Assembly: GCF_018413645.1 (NCBI RefSeq)
Contig: NZ_JAHCDA010000002.1
Coordinates: forward strand, 62,001-126,000
DNA: 64,000 bases
Reading direction: 5' to 3'
Origin: Roseococcus pinisoli
GTDB lineage: Bacteria; Pseudomonadota; Alphaproteobacteria; Acetobacterales; Acetobacteraceae
Under the pieces are notes generated by a model. The model worked only from the letters and a program-made list of their open reading frames with translations, had not been told where the DNA came from and did not search any database. Positions 1 to 8,525 of this stretch are shown one piece after another (the first letter of the stretch is position 1; each line of letters begins with the position of its first letter). The position numbers were made by a program, and so were the translations under genes.

Positions 1-360
1 CGCATTGCGGCCGACCTGAACGCGGCGCGTGACGCGCAGGCGGCAGGCGAGGCCGCGCTGGCCGAGCTCCGCGCTTCGACCGCCGCCGCGCGGGCCGAGG
101 CTCAGGCCGCCATCTCCGCCGCGATGGTCGATGCCCAGGCCGCTGCCGCCAAGCAGGCCGCCGAGATCAACGAGCGCCTTAACGCGCAGGTCGCCCAGGC
201 CGAGGCCCAGGTGCGTGCCGCGCGCGATCAGGCGATGGGTGCGCTGCGCCAGGTTGCCGGCGAGACCGCGACCGCCATGCTGGCGCGTCTCTCCGTCTCC
301 GCGCCGGCCAATGACGTCACCGCCGCCGTGGACCGTGCCGCCAGCCAGGGAGCGGTCTGA
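1..360 (+). CDS. atpG: ATP synthase F0 subunit b' (3' part)
   Basis: Only the last 119 residues are in the window; the gene begins upstream. The visible part is an Ala/Glu/Arg-rich amphipathic helix with almost no helix breakers, typical of the peripheral-stalk coiled coil of b-type subunits. The membrane anchor must lie upstream. Identification rests mainly on the next gene, a b subunit: alphaproteobacteria carry a b'/b pair in the F0 operon. Its stop TGA overlaps the next start by one base (TGATG at 358-362), so the two are translationally coupled. Role: peripheral stalk linking F0 to F1. Confidence 0.85.
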   Translation, partial: RIAADLNAARDAQAAGEAALAELRASTAAARAEAQAAISAAMVDAQAAAAKQAAEINERLNAQVAQAEAQVRAARDQAMGALRQVAGETATAMLARLSVSAPANDVTAAVDRAASQGAV

Positions 361-869
361 TGCATCACCATTACGAGCACTTCTACCTCGACCCGAAGTT
401 CTGGGTCGCGGTCAGCTTCGTCATCTTCGTCCTGCTGTTCGGTAAGACGGCCTGGACGAAGGCGACGCAGATGCTCGATGCGCGCGGTGCCCGCATCAAG
501 GCCGAGCTCGAGGAGGCCAGCCGCCTCCGCGCCGAAGCCGAGGCGATGATGGCTTCGGCCCGTCGCGAGCGGGAGCAGGCGACCAAGGACGCCGCCGCGA
601 TGCTGGAGCGCGCCAAGGCCGAGGCCGAGCGCGTTGCCGCCGCCGCGAAGGCGGAAGCCGAATCCTCTGCCCGCCGCCGTGAGCGGATGGCGATGGACCG
701 CATCGCTGCCGCCGAGGCGAGCGCCGTGAACGAGGTCCGCCAGGCGGCGGCCGATATCGCGACCGCCGCGGTGCGCGACATCCTCGCCCATCGTCACGAC
801 GCCGCGAGCGACGCGCCGATGGTCGACGCTGCCATCAACAGCCTGCCGGCGGCCTTCAAGGCCGCCTGA
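360..869 (+). CDS. atpF: ATP synthase F0 subunit b
   Basis: 169 residues, normal for the family. It has a short His-rich N-terminus, one membrane helix at about residues 15-32 (FWVAVSFVIFVLLFGKTAW) and then a long charged coiled coil (about 35-150) that forms the stator stalk of the F1F0 ATP synthase. The K-A-W-x-K-A-T-Q-M-L-D-A-R segment after the membrane helix is typical of b subunits. It is the last gene of the operon here and is followed 26 bases later by a strong intrinsic terminator. Confidence 0.93.
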   Translation: MHHHYEHFYLDPKFWVAVSFVIFVLLFGKTAWTKATQMLDARGARIKAELEEASRLRAEAEAMMASARREREQATKDAAAMLERAKAEAERVAAAAKAEAESSARRRERMAMDRIAAAEASAVNEVRQAAADIATAAVRDILAHRHDAASDAPMVDAAINSLPAAFKAA

Positions 870-894
870 CCGCCCGGTTCCGGGTTGGATCGAC

Positions 895-921
895 AAAGGG
901 GGCCTCGCGGCCCCCTTTTTT
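895..921 (+). terminator. Rho-independent terminator of the atp operon
   Basis: A 10-bp perfect stem (895-904 with 909-918), a TCGC tetraloop, and a T run continuing to 921. It lies just after atpF and closes the ATP synthase operon. Confidence 0.9.
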
Positions 922-1023
922 CGTTTGGGCGCTGCGCCAGGAAGCCGGCCCTTCAGTTGTTGCTCGACGCTCCCGGAACGGGCCGCTAGCCTCGCGGGAC
1001 CATAAGGGGCTCGGGAGGCTTCG

Positions 1024-2598
1024 ATGTTCAAAAACACTCTTGCAGCGGGGCTGCTTGCGGTCTGCCTCGCGCTGCCCGCTCAGGCCGCGACGTTCCGATG
1101 GGCGAATGACGGCGACGTCAATTCGATGGACCCCTACACGCGGTCCGAGACCTTTCTGCTCACCTTCAATGCCAATATCTACGAGCCGCTGATCCGGCGG
1201 AATCCGGAGCTGCGCCTCGAGGCCGCGCTGGCCGAGCGGTGGGAGCAGGTCGATCCGCTGACCTGGCGCTTCCATCTCCGCCGGGGCGTGAAATTCTCGG
1301 ACGGGACGCCCTTCACGGCGGCCGACGTGGTCTTCTCCATCGGGCGCGCCCGCGGCCCCGGCTCGAACATCGCGGCCTACTTCGCCTCCGTGGCCGAGGT
1401 CGTCGCCGTCGACGAATTCACCGTGGATGTGAAGACGTCCCGGCCGAATCCGATCTTCCCCGAGGAGATCACCAGCTTCGGCATCATGAGCAAGGCCTGG
1501 CTCGAGCAGAACAACGCGCAGCGCGTGGCCGACCTCACCTCGCGCGAGGAGAATTTCGCCACCCGCAACGCCATGGGCACGGGGCCCTTCGTCCTCGTCT
1601 CCCGCGAGCCCGATCGCCGCACCGTCCTGGCGCGCAACCCCGGCTGGTGGGACACGCCGGCCCATAACCTCGACCGGGTCGAGTTCAACGTGATCGCCAA
1701 TGACGCGACGCGCGTCGCCGCCCTGCTCTCGGGCGAGGTGGACATGATCTACACGGTTCCGCCCCAGGACATGGACCGCATCGGCCGCACCAACGGCCTG
1801 CGCGTCCTCCAGACGGCGGAGCTACGCACGATCTATCTGGGCATGGACCAGAACCGCGCGGAGCTCCTGAAGAGCGACGTCCGCGGGCGCAACCCGTTCC
1901 AGGATGTCCGCGTCCGGCGGGCGGTCTACCAGGCCATCGACATCCAGGCGATCCATACGCGGGTCATGCGCGGCCAGTCCCGGCCGACGGGCCAGATCTT
2001 CGGGCCGGGCGTGAATGGCTTCATCGAGGCCAATGACGGGCGCCTGGCGCTCGACCTCGAGGCCGCGCGGCGCCAGCTGGCGGAGGCCGGCTATCCGAAC
2101 GGCTTCGGCGTGACGCTGGACTGCCCGAACGACCGCTACGTGAACGACGAGGGCATCTGCACCGCTGTTGTCGCCATGCTCGCGCGCATCGGCGTCCGTG
2201 TGACGCTGGCCGCGCAGACCCGCGTGCGCTTCTTCGCCGAGGTGAATGCGCCGCGCTTCGCGACGAGCTTCTACATGCTCGGCTGGACGCCCAATACCTA
2301 TGACGCGCACAACGCGCTCTACAACCTCGCCGGCACGCGGGACGGGGTGCGCGGGATGTTCAACAACGGCGGCTTCTCGAACCCGACCCTCGACGACCTG
2401 ATCGACCGCATCGCCGTCGAGACCAACCCGACGGCGCGGCAGGAGATGATCACCCGCACCTCCAATATCATCCGGGACGAGGCGCTCTACATCCCGCTGC
2501 ACCAGCAGCAGGTGGTCTGGGCGGCGCGCTCCACGGTGCAGCTCCGGCAGCAGGCGGATAACGGCTTCCCGCTGCGCCTGGTGCGCGTCGGCAATTAA
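1024..2598 (+). CDS. ABC transporter substrate-binding protein, dipeptide/oligopeptide type (SBP family 5)
   Basis: 524 residues with a clear Sec signal peptide (about 1-22, ending PAQAA). The fold is that of the DppA/OppA class: early motif DPYTRSETF, then LAERWEQVDPLTWRFHLRRGV, the hallmark F-S-D-G-T-P-F-T-A-A-D-V-V-F-S and a late AVYQAIDIQAI stretch. It should bind peptides or related solutes (glutathione, nickel chelates or opines are possible) in the periplasm. No permease or ATPase gene is adjacent. A matching orphan ATPase pair lies at 48.8-50.9 kb, but a link is only a guess. A GGGAGG ribosome site precedes the ATG. Confidence 0.9.
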   Translation: MFKNTLAAGLLAVCLALPAQAATFRWANDGDVNSMDPYTRSETFLLTFNANIYEPLIRRNPELRLEAALAERWEQVDPLTWRFHLRRGVKFSDGTPFTAADVVFSIGRARGPGSNIAAYFASVAEVVAVDEFTVDVKTSRPNPIFPEEITSFGIMSKAWLEQNNAQRVADLTSREENFATRNAMGTGPFVLVSREPDRRTVLARNPGWWDTPAHNLDRVEFNVIANDATRVAALLSGEVDMIYTVPPQDMDRIGRTNGLRVLQTAELRTIYLGMDQNRAELLKSDVRGRNPFQDVRVRRAVYQAIDIQAIHTRVMRGQSRPTGQIFGPGVNGFIEANDGRLALDLEAARRQLAEAGYPNGFGVTLDCPNDRYVNDEGICTAVVAMLARIGVRVTLAAQTRVRFFAEVNAPRFATSFYMLGWTPNTYDAHNALYNLAGTRDGVRGMFNNGGFSNPTLDDLIDRIAVETNPTARQEMITRTSNIIRDEALYIPLHQQQVVWAARSTVQLRQQADNGFPLRLVRVGN

Positions 2599-2613
2599 GG
2601 CCGGCCTTTCTCC

Positions 2614-2643
2614 GGGCGCTTCGGACCAGGTCCAGGAGCGCCC
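2614..2643 (+). terminator. Stem-loop after the binding-protein gene
   Basis: A nested hairpin: outer 7-bp stem 2614-2620 with 2637-2643, and inner stem GGAC/GTCC at 2623-2633. It lies 16 bases after the stop codon. There is no T run, so it may be a 3' stabiliser rather than a terminator. A second small perfect hairpin (CGTCTGC/GCAGACG) follows at 2647-2663. Nothing else is recognisable in the 223-bp gap to the next gene. Confidence 0.4.
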
Positions 2644-2821
2644 GGCCGTCTGCTGAGCAGACGCCGAGGCTCTGCGGAAGCTGGGCCCCGGCGATTGCCG
2701 AACTCTTCCATGACGTGTGATGGATGGTGCCTGTCATCCCGGCCGATTCCACGAGGCGCTCGGCGGCCGGTCGACAGCGCCGGTTGCGCCCTGCCAACCG
2801 CTGCTCGGAGGAGATAGGCGC

Positions 2822-3289
2822 TTGGCTTTCCTGATCCTGAAGTACGTCCACGTGCTCGGCGCGATCGTGCTGCTCGGCACCGGCATGGGCATCGCCTTCT
2901 TCATGGTGATGGCCCATTTGACGCGGGATGCGGTCTTCATCGCGCGGACGGCCGGCGTCGTGGTCCTCGCGGACTTCCTCTTCACCGCCTCGGCGGTTGT
3001 CGTGCAGCCGGTGACGGGCTTCTTCCTGGCCCAGGAGATGGGGATCCGCCTCGACGAGGGCTGGCTGGTGGCTTCGCTCGCGCTCTATGTCGTGGCCGGC
3101 ATTTTCTGGCTGCCGGTGGTGTGGATGCAGATGCGGCTCCGCGACCTGGCGCGCGAGGCCGCGGCGCAGGGCCTGCCCCTGCCGCCGGCCTATCATCGTC
3201 TTTTCCGCTGGTGGTTCGCCTTCGGTTTCCCGGGTTTCGGATCGGTGCTGGCGATCATCTGGCTCATGATCGCGAAGCCGCCGCTGTGA
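2822..3289 (+). CDS. DUF2269-family membrane protein
   Basis: 155 residues starting at TTG; GGAGGAG at 2807-2813, eight bases upstream, fixes this start. Four hydrophobic helices: about 1-28 (KYVHVLGAIVLLGTGMG), 38-60, 77-98 and 130-150. The opening LKYVHVLGAIVLLG is typical of DUF2269 (Pfam) integral membrane proteins, whose function is unknown. The stop overlaps the GTG start of the next gene (GTGA), so this protein is probably made together with the SDR-DoxX fusion downstream. Confidence 0.75.
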   Translation: MAFLILKYVHVLGAIVLLGTGMGIAFFMVMAHLTRDAVFIARTAGVVVLADFLFTASAVVVQPVTGFFLAQEMGIRLDEGWLVASLALYVVAGIFWLPVVWMQMRLRDLAREAAAQGLPLPPAYHRLFRWWFAFGFPGFGSVLAIIWLMIAKPPL

Positions 3290-4617
3290 GCGAGGCTCCC
3301 TGGCCCGTGGTGGCCGTGCTTGGCGCGGGCGGCCTCATCGGGCAGGAGGTCGCGGCGCGCCTGCTGGAAGCGGGCCTTCTCGTCGTGCCCGTGGCCCGGC
3401 GCCTCTCCGCGGCGCAACAGGCGGCCTGGAGCGACAAGGCGGTCGTCACGCCCATTGTCGATCTCGATACTGCGGCGCTGGCCGACCTGCTGCGCGAGAG
3501 GCGCGTCGGCATCGTCGTGAACGCGCTCGGCCTCTTGCAGGATAGCGGCGCGGAGCGGGCGGACGAGGTCCATCGCGCCTTCGTCGGCCGGCTGCTGGAG
3601 GCCGTCGCGGCGCAGGCAGACCCGCCGCTGCTGGTCCACCTGTCCATCCCTGGCCGCGAGGCGGAGGACGGGACGGAGTTCAGCCGCACCAAGCGCGCCG
3701 CCGACCGGCTGATCCAGGCGGCTTCCATCCCCTACGCCATCCTGCGCCCGGGCTTCGTCGTGGCGCCCGCGGCCTATGGCGGCAGTGCGCTGATCCGTGC
3801 GCTGGCGGCGCTGCCCCTCGACCTGCCACGGCGCGAATCCGGCCGTCCTTTCGCGGCGACCGATGTCGGGGACATTGCCCGCACCGTGCGCGTCCTCGCC
3901 GAGCGGCGGCGGGAGGGTGAGCGGCACCGGGCGGCTGTCTGGGACGTGATGGAGCGCAAGCCCGGCACCGTCGGCAGCGTCGTCGCCGCCTTCCGTCGGC
4001 GCTTCGGCGGGCCCAGGCCGCGGCTGCGCCTGCCGGGCTGGCTCATGACGCTGGGCGCGGGGGCAGGGGACTGGGCCTCCTGCCTCGGCTGGCGGCCACC
4101 GATCCGCAGCACGGCGCTGCGCGAGATGAGTCGCGGCGTCGAGGGTGATCCCGGCTCCTGGATCGAGGCCACGGGGATCGAGCCCGCCTCGCTGGACCAG
4201 GCCTTGGCGCGCCTGCCCGCCACGGTGCAGGAGCGCTGGTTCGGCCGTCTCTACCTGGCCAAGGCCCTCATCCTGGGCACGCTCGCTGCCTTCTGGTGCG
4301 TCTCGGGCCTCGTCGCGCTCCTCTGGGCGTTCCGGCCGGCGATGGCCATTCTGACGGAGCACGGATTTCCGGAGACGCTGGCGTTCTGGACCACCCTCGT
4401 CACCGCCCTGGCCGATATCGCGGTCGGCGTGGCGATCGCGGTGCGGCGCACCTCCCGCCTCGGCCTGCTCGCCGGCCTCGTCGTCTCGCTCGGCTACTGG
4501 ATCGGCGCGACCTTCGTGGCGCCTGGCCTCTGGCTGGATCCGCTGGGCCCGCTGGTGAAGACGGGCCCTGCGATGGTGCTGATGCTGGTCGCCCTCGCGC
4601 TCTCGGACGACCGCTGA
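3286..4617 (+). CDS. SDR-type NAD(P)-binding protein fused to a DoxX-like membrane domain
   Basis: 443 residues from a GTG start that overlaps the previous stop. The N-terminal 300 residues are an atypical short-chain dehydrogenase/epimerase-like Rossmann domain: VLGAGGLIGQEVAARLL nucleotide-binding loop near residue 10, then NALGLLQDSGAE and YAILRPGFVV further on. The C-terminal 125 residues (from about LAKALILGTLAAFWCV) carry four membrane helices matching DoxX-like proteins. SDR-DoxX fusions are widespread in proteobacteria but their substrate is not known. The upstream DUF2269 membrane protein is the likely partner. Ends 7 bp from convergent gshA. Confidence 0.75.
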   Translation: MSEAPWPVVAVLGAGGLIGQEVAARLLEAGLLVVPVARRLSAAQQAAWSDKAVVTPIVDLDTAALADLLRERRVGIVVNALGLLQDSGAERADEVHRAFVGRLLEAVAAQADPPLLVHLSIPGREAEDGTEFSRTKRAADRLIQAASIPYAILRPGFVVAPAAYGGSALIRALAALPLDLPRRESGRPFAATDVGDIARTVRVLAERRREGERHRAAVWDVMERKPGTVGSVVAAFRRRFGGPRPRLRLPGWLMTLGAGAGDWASCLGWRPPIRSTALREMSRGVEGDPGSWIEATGIEPASLDQALARLPATVQERWFGRLYLAKALILGTLAAFWCVSGLVALLWAFRPAMAILTEHGFPETLAFWTTLVTALADIAVGVAIAVRRTSRLGLLAGLVVSLGYWIGATFVAPGLWLDPLGPLVKTGPAMVLMLVALALSDDR

Positions 4618-4624
4618 GGAAGGG

Positions 4625-5968
4625 TCAGAGCTCCGTGAACTCGAAGGCCCGTGTCGCGTCGCCCTTCCAGGCGCCCTCGTAGAGCTGGAGGATGCGGTCG
4701 GCCTGCGTCATGCCGCTGGCCACGATCTCCTGCAGAGGCGCGAGATAGGCTTCCTCGCCCAGGCCCCGCGCCTTCAGCCCGCCTTCGGCGATGGCCAGCA
4801 CGTCGCGCGCCACGTCGCGCAGCTTCCGGCCGGCCACGGTCGCGTCGAGCGCCAGCTTCGGGGCTTCGGCGCGGAGCGCGTGCATCTCCGCGACGCTCCA
4901 GCCCTTGGTCAGCGCACGGGCGGCCTTCTGCGCCGCGTCGTCATAGATGAGCCCGACCCAGAGCGCCGGTTCGGCCAGCAGCATGGCCTCGCTGCCCGAA
5001 TCCGAGCCGCGCATCTCCAGGAACTTCTTGAGCCGGACCTCGGTGAAGACGGTGGTCACGTGGTCGGCCACGTCGCCCATCGTGGCCTCGATACCTTCGA
5101 GCCCATCGAGGCCCTTCTTCATGAAGGTGCGGAAGCTCTGGCCCGCCACGTCATGCAGCTTCCCGTCGCGGGCGACGAAGTACATCGGCACGTCCAGCGC
5201 GTATTCGGCGAAGCGCTCGAAGCCGAAGCCCTCCTCGAAGACGAGGCCGGGAATGCCCGTGCGGTCCGGATCGGTGTCCGACCACACATGCCCGCGCAGC
5301 GACTTGTAGCCGGAGGGCTTGCCCTCCCGCAGCGGCGAGCTGGCGAAGAGCGCGGTGGCCAGCGGCTGCAACGCCAGGGAGACCCGCAGCTTCTCGACCA
5401 TGTCGGCCTCGTCGCCGAAGTCGAGGTTTACCTGCACGGTCGCCGTGCGCAGCATCATGTCGAGGCCGAGATTGCCCTTGAGGGGCATGTAGCGCCGCAT
5501 GATTGAATAGCGGCTCTTGGGCATCCAGGGCATGTCCTCGCGGCGCGCCACGGGATTGAAGCCGATGCCCGCGAAGCCGAGGCCGAGCGGCCCCGCCACC
5601 TCATGCACGTCCCGCAGGTGGGAGGCGGTTTCGAGCCGCGTCGCGTGCAGATCCTCCACCGGGCCGCCGGAGAGTTCGAACTGCCCGCCCGGCTCGAGGC
5701 TGACCGAGCAGCCGTTGCGCGTGAGACCGATGACGTTGTCGCCGTCGCGGATGGGATCCCAGCCCTTAGCCATGATGCCTTCGAGCAGGGCGCCGATGCC
5801 CTGGTGCTCGTAGCTGGGGGGCGAGAAGTCCGCGCGGCGGAAGCCGATCTTCTCGTGCTCCGTGCCGATCCGCCAGTCCGCACGGGGCTTGGAGCCCGAA
5901 GCGAACCATTCGGCGAGCTGGCGAGCGGAGGTGATCGGCGTGGGGTCCGCCTGGCCGGGATTGGACAT
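4625..5968 (-). CDS. gshA: Glutamate-cysteine ligase, plant/alphaproteobacterial type
   Basis: 447 residues. It catalyses ATP-dependent joining of glutamate and cysteine, the first step of glutathione synthesis. Seen: IGTEHEKIGF (TEHEK at about residue 30), GGQFELSGGP and the central LPLKGNLGLDMM region. Length and motifs fit the group 3 ligases shared by plants and alphaproteobacteria rather than the E. coli type. I chose the ATG at 5968 because the family starts shortly before the TEHEK motif; longer in-frame upstream sequence is not family-like. It lies 25 bp after rsmE on the same strand and is probably cotranscribed. Confidence 0.92.
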   Translation of the reverse strand: MSNPGQADPTPITSARQLAEWFASGSKPRADWRIGTEHEKIGFRRADFSPPSYEHQGIGALLEGIMAKGWDPIRDGDNVIGLTRNGCSVSLEPGGQFELSGGPVEDLHATRLETASHLRDVHEVAGPLGLGFAGIGFNPVARREDMPWMPKSRYSIMRRYMPLKGNLGLDMMLRTATVQVNLDFGDEADMVEKLRVSLALQPLATALFASSPLREGKPSGYKSLRGHVWSDTDPDRTGIPGLVFEEGFGFERFAEYALDVPMYFVARDGKLHDVAGQSFRTFMKKGLDGLEGIEATMGDVADHVTTVFTEVRLKKFLEMRGSDSGSEAMLLAEPALWVGLIYDDAAQKAARALTKGWSVAEMHALRAEAPKLALDATVAGRKLRDVARDVLAIAEGGLKARGLGEEAYLAPLQEIVASGMTQADRILQLYEGAWKGDATRAFEFTEL

Positions 5969-5993
5969 AAGCTCGCTCTCTATTCCTGAAACG

Positions 5994-6713
5994 TCACCGA
6001 TGCGCGTCGAGCGAGAAGGAGATCGCCCCGAGCCCCGCGACCAGCGCCGTCTCCGCGCGAAGAATGCGCGGCCCGAGCGTGGCCAGCGTAACAAAGGGAC
6101 GCCGGGCGAGGTCGTCAAGCTCGGCCCTGTCGAAGCCGCCCTCAGGGCCGACCAGAAAGCCACAGGGGGCATGCGTTCCCGAGAGCAGGGCGTGGAGCGG
6201 CGGCGCATCACGCCGCTCCGCCGCGACCAGGAGGGGCGCGCCGTCCCAGGCATCGAGCACGGCGTGCAGCGGCCGCGATTCTCCGATCACCGGGACGGAA
6301 AGCCGCTCGCACTGCTCGGCCGCGGCACGGGCGATGCCGGCCAGGCGCTGGGTGTTGCTGCGGTCGGCCACGCAGCGGCGGGTGAGCACCGGCTGGATGA
6401 GCGTGGCGCCGAGCTCGGTGGCCTTCTCGACGGCCCAGTCCATGGCCTCCCGCTTGAGGGCCGCGACCAGGGCGCGCAGCTCGGGCTCGGGGGAGGGCGC
6501 GCGCAGCTGGGCGCCGAGGCGCATGGCGCCGCGATCCTTGCGCAGCGCGGTCAGCTCGGCGGCGAACTCACCGTCCACGGCGTTGAAGGCGCGCAGCTCG
6601 GCGCCGGGCGCGCGGCGCATCACGGTGCCGATATGGTGCGCCTGCGCCGGGGTGAGCGCGATCTCGGCGCCTTCGGCAAGCGGACCGTCGGCATGAAGGC
6701 GAGGGATGGACAT
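5994..6713 (-). CDS. rsmE: 16S rRNA (uracil(1498)-N(3))-methyltransferase
   Basis: 239 residues, SPOUT-class methyltransferase that modifies U1498 of 16S rRNA using SAM. Diagnostic motifs: N-terminal PUA-like region ending in PAQAHHIGTVMR, then EKATELGA, a C-terminal VGPEGGFDRAE and LGPRILRAETA, which form the knotted SAM site. Its start codon interlocks with that of divergent ubiA within one CATG (6711-6714). Confidence 0.93.
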   Translation of the reverse strand: MSIPRLHADGPLAEGAEIALTPAQAHHIGTVMRRAPGAELRAFNAVDGEFAAELTALRKDRGAMRLGAQLRAPSPEPELRALVAALKREAMDWAVEKATELGATLIQPVLTRRCVADRSNTQRLAGIARAAAEQCERLSVPVIGESRPLHAVLDAWDGAPLLVAAERRDAPPLHALLSGTHAPCGFLVGPEGGFDRAELDDLARRPFVTLATLGPRILRAETALVAGLGAISFSLDAHR

Positions 6714-7659
6714 GGCCCGATGTGCCGTGCTGCATGCCGACGTGCAAGAGAACCCGCCACTCGACGGCTATACCGATATCAGGACCGGCGGCTGGATCGC
6801 CCGCCTTCCGGCCTCCTGGCGGCCTTATGCGCTGCTCATGCGGGCGGACCGGCCGATCGGCACCTGGCTTCTCTTCCTGCCGGGCCTCTGGGGAATCGCG
6901 CTCTGGGCGCCGGGCTGGGGCACGGGCATCTGGCTGACGTTGCTGTTCTTCGTCGGCGCCTTCGTGATGCGCGGCGCGGGCTGCGTCGTGAACGATCTCT
7001 GGGACCGTGACATCGACGGGCGCGTGGAGCGGACGCGCGGGCGGCCGCTGGCCTCGGGCGCGGTGACGCCGCGGCAGGCCGTGGCCTTCCTGGCTGCGCT
7101 CTGCCTCACGGGCCTGCTGATCCTGCTGCAGCTCAACACGGCCTCCATCTGGCTCGGCGTGATTTCCCTGGTGCCGGTGGTGCTCTACCCGCTGGCCAAG
7201 CGGGTGACCGATTATCCGCAGGCCGTGCTGGGGCTGACCTTCGGCTGGGGCGCGCTGATGGGGCCGGTTGCGGCGGGCGCGCCACTCGGCTGGCCGGTAG
7301 CGCTGCTCTACCTGGGCACGATCTGCTGGGTCTTCGCCTACGACACCATCTATGCGCATCAGGATCGCGAGGACGATGCCATGCTCGGCATCGGCTCCAC
7401 CGCGCTGACCTTCGGCGACAACACGCGGCCGATGCTCGCGGTCTGCTACTCCGTGACGGTCGGCCTGGTCGCCGTCGTGGGATGGCAGGTCGGGCTTTCG
7501 GCCTGGTTCTTCGCGGGCCTCGCGCTGCCGGCGGCGCTGCTGCTGCGGCAGGTGGTCACCCTCGACATCGACGACCCGGGACATTGCCTCGTGCTCTTCA
7601 AGTCCAACCGCGAGGTCGGCCTCGCCCTCGCGCTCGTCATCCTGCTGGGCCGGCTTTGA
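6706..7659 (+). CDS. ubiA: 4-hydroxybenzoate polyprenyltransferase
   Basis: 317 residues from ATG 6706 (ATG 6712 is equally possible; the conserved part starts only near residue 28, so an even later start cannot be excluded). Integral membrane prenyltransferase that attaches the isoprenoid tail to 4-hydroxybenzoate in ubiquinone synthesis. Both Asp-rich motifs that bind Mg-diphosphate are present: NDLWDRDIDG and YAHQDREDD. About eight hydrophobic helices follow, with RADRPIGTWLLFLPGLW near the N-terminus typical of UbiA. The start overlaps rsmE. Confidence 0.92.
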   Translation: MDMARCAVLHADVQENPPLDGYTDIRTGGWIARLPASWRPYALLMRADRPIGTWLLFLPGLWGIALWAPGWGTGIWLTLLFFVGAFVMRGAGCVVNDLWDRDIDGRVERTRGRPLASGAVTPRQAVAFLAALCLTGLLILLQLNTASIWLGVISLVPVVLYPLAKRVTDYPQAVLGLTFGWGALMGPVAAGAPLGWPVALLYLGTICWVFAYDTIYAHQDREDDAMLGIGSTALTFGDNTRPMLAVCYSVTVGLVAVVGWQVGLSAWFFAGLALPAALLLRQVVTLDIDDPGHCLVLFKSNREVGLALALVILLGRL

Positions 7660-8303
7660 CCGGCGATCCCGCCGGTTTCGTCCGGGCCCAGACCGCCATC
7701 GCCGAGCCGCCGCTGCTGCCGGGCGTGGCGCTTCACCTCGCCACCGAGATCACGCCCATCTGGCAGGCCAGCGAGGCCTTCCTGGAGCAGCACGGGATCG
7801 AGCCGCCCTTCTGGGCCTTCGCCTGGCCGGGCAGCGTGGCGCTGTCGCTCGCGATCCGGGCCGAGCCGGCGCTGGTGGCCGGCAAGCGCGTGCTGGACTT
7901 CGCCTCGGGCTGTGGCCTCGCGGCCATCGTCGCCGCACAGGCCGGCGCGGCCATGGTGGAAGCGGCCGAGATCGACCACCTGGCCATCGCGGCGATCGGG
8001 CTCAACGCGCGGTTGAACGGCGTCGAGGTCACGCCCTTCGACGGCGATGTCGTGGGCAGCGCCTGCCGCTGGGACGTCATCCTGGCCGGCGACGTCTGCT
8101 ACGAGGCGCCCATGACGGCCCATATCATGCCCTGGCTCCGCGCCATGGCGGGGGAGGCGACCGTCCTGCTCGCGGATCCCGGCCGGGCCTATCTCCCGCG
8201 CGAGGGAATGGCCGAACATTCGCGACACACCATCCCGACGACGCTGGAACTTGAAGATCGTCGGGAAAGAAAGGTTGTCATCGCCCGATTACTGCCTTTT
8301 TGA
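7656..8303 (+). CDS. Class I SAM methyltransferase, METTL20/ETF-beta lysine methyltransferase-like
   Basis: 215 residues from a TTG overlapping the ubiA stop (TTGA). Rossmann-type SAM site VLDFASGCGLAAIVAA, acidic residue in EAAEIDHLAIAA, and the post-motif AGDVCYE. The pre-motif PPFWAFAWPGSVALS is typical of the METTL20-like group; alphaproteobacterial members have been shown to methylate lysines on the electron transfer flavoprotein beta subunit. The exact substrate here is inferred. An older database name for this group is nicotinamide N-methyltransferase-like. Confidence 0.7.
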   Translation: MTGDPAGFVRAQTAIAEPPLLPGVALHLATEITPIWQASEAFLEQHGIEPPFWAFAWPGSVALSLAIRAEPALVAGKRVLDFASGCGLAAIVAAQAGAAMVEAAEIDHLAIAAIGLNARLNGVEVTPFDGDVVGSACRWDVILAGDVCYEAPMTAHIMPWLRAMAGEATVLLADPGRAYLPREGMAEHSRHTIPTTLELEDRRERKVVIARLLPF

Positions 8304-8333
8304 AGACACGGATGACCGGAAAGCTCCGCTCTC

Positions 8334-8525
8334 ATGTGGCCCGCCTTCCTCGCAGCTCTGCTGCTCTCCCTGCCTCCGGCACCCGCCAATGGGCGTGACG
8401 CCGGCTCCCGCAGCGCTGTCGACCGCGCCCATCTGGGCGAGGACGCGCCGCAGTCCCAGGAGCGCGTCGCCAAGGAGGTCGCTCGCGAGGAAGACGAGGA
8501 CGAATCCGACGGAGATACCGAGTGA
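8334..8525 (+). CDS. Putative small secreted peptide (63 residues)
   Basis: The ATG is followed by a hydrophobic segment (MWPAFLAALLLSLPPAPANG) that looks like a signal peptide, then an acidic tail rich in Glu/Asp (VAREEDEDESDGDTE). Its stop overlaps the GTG start of the repeat protein (GTGA at 8522-8525), the same coupling used elsewhere in this window. That is the main reason to think it is real. No family recognised. Confidence 0.5.
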   Translation: MWPAFLAALLLSLPPAPANGRDAGSRSAVDRAHLGEDAPQSQERVAKEVAREEDEDESDGDTE

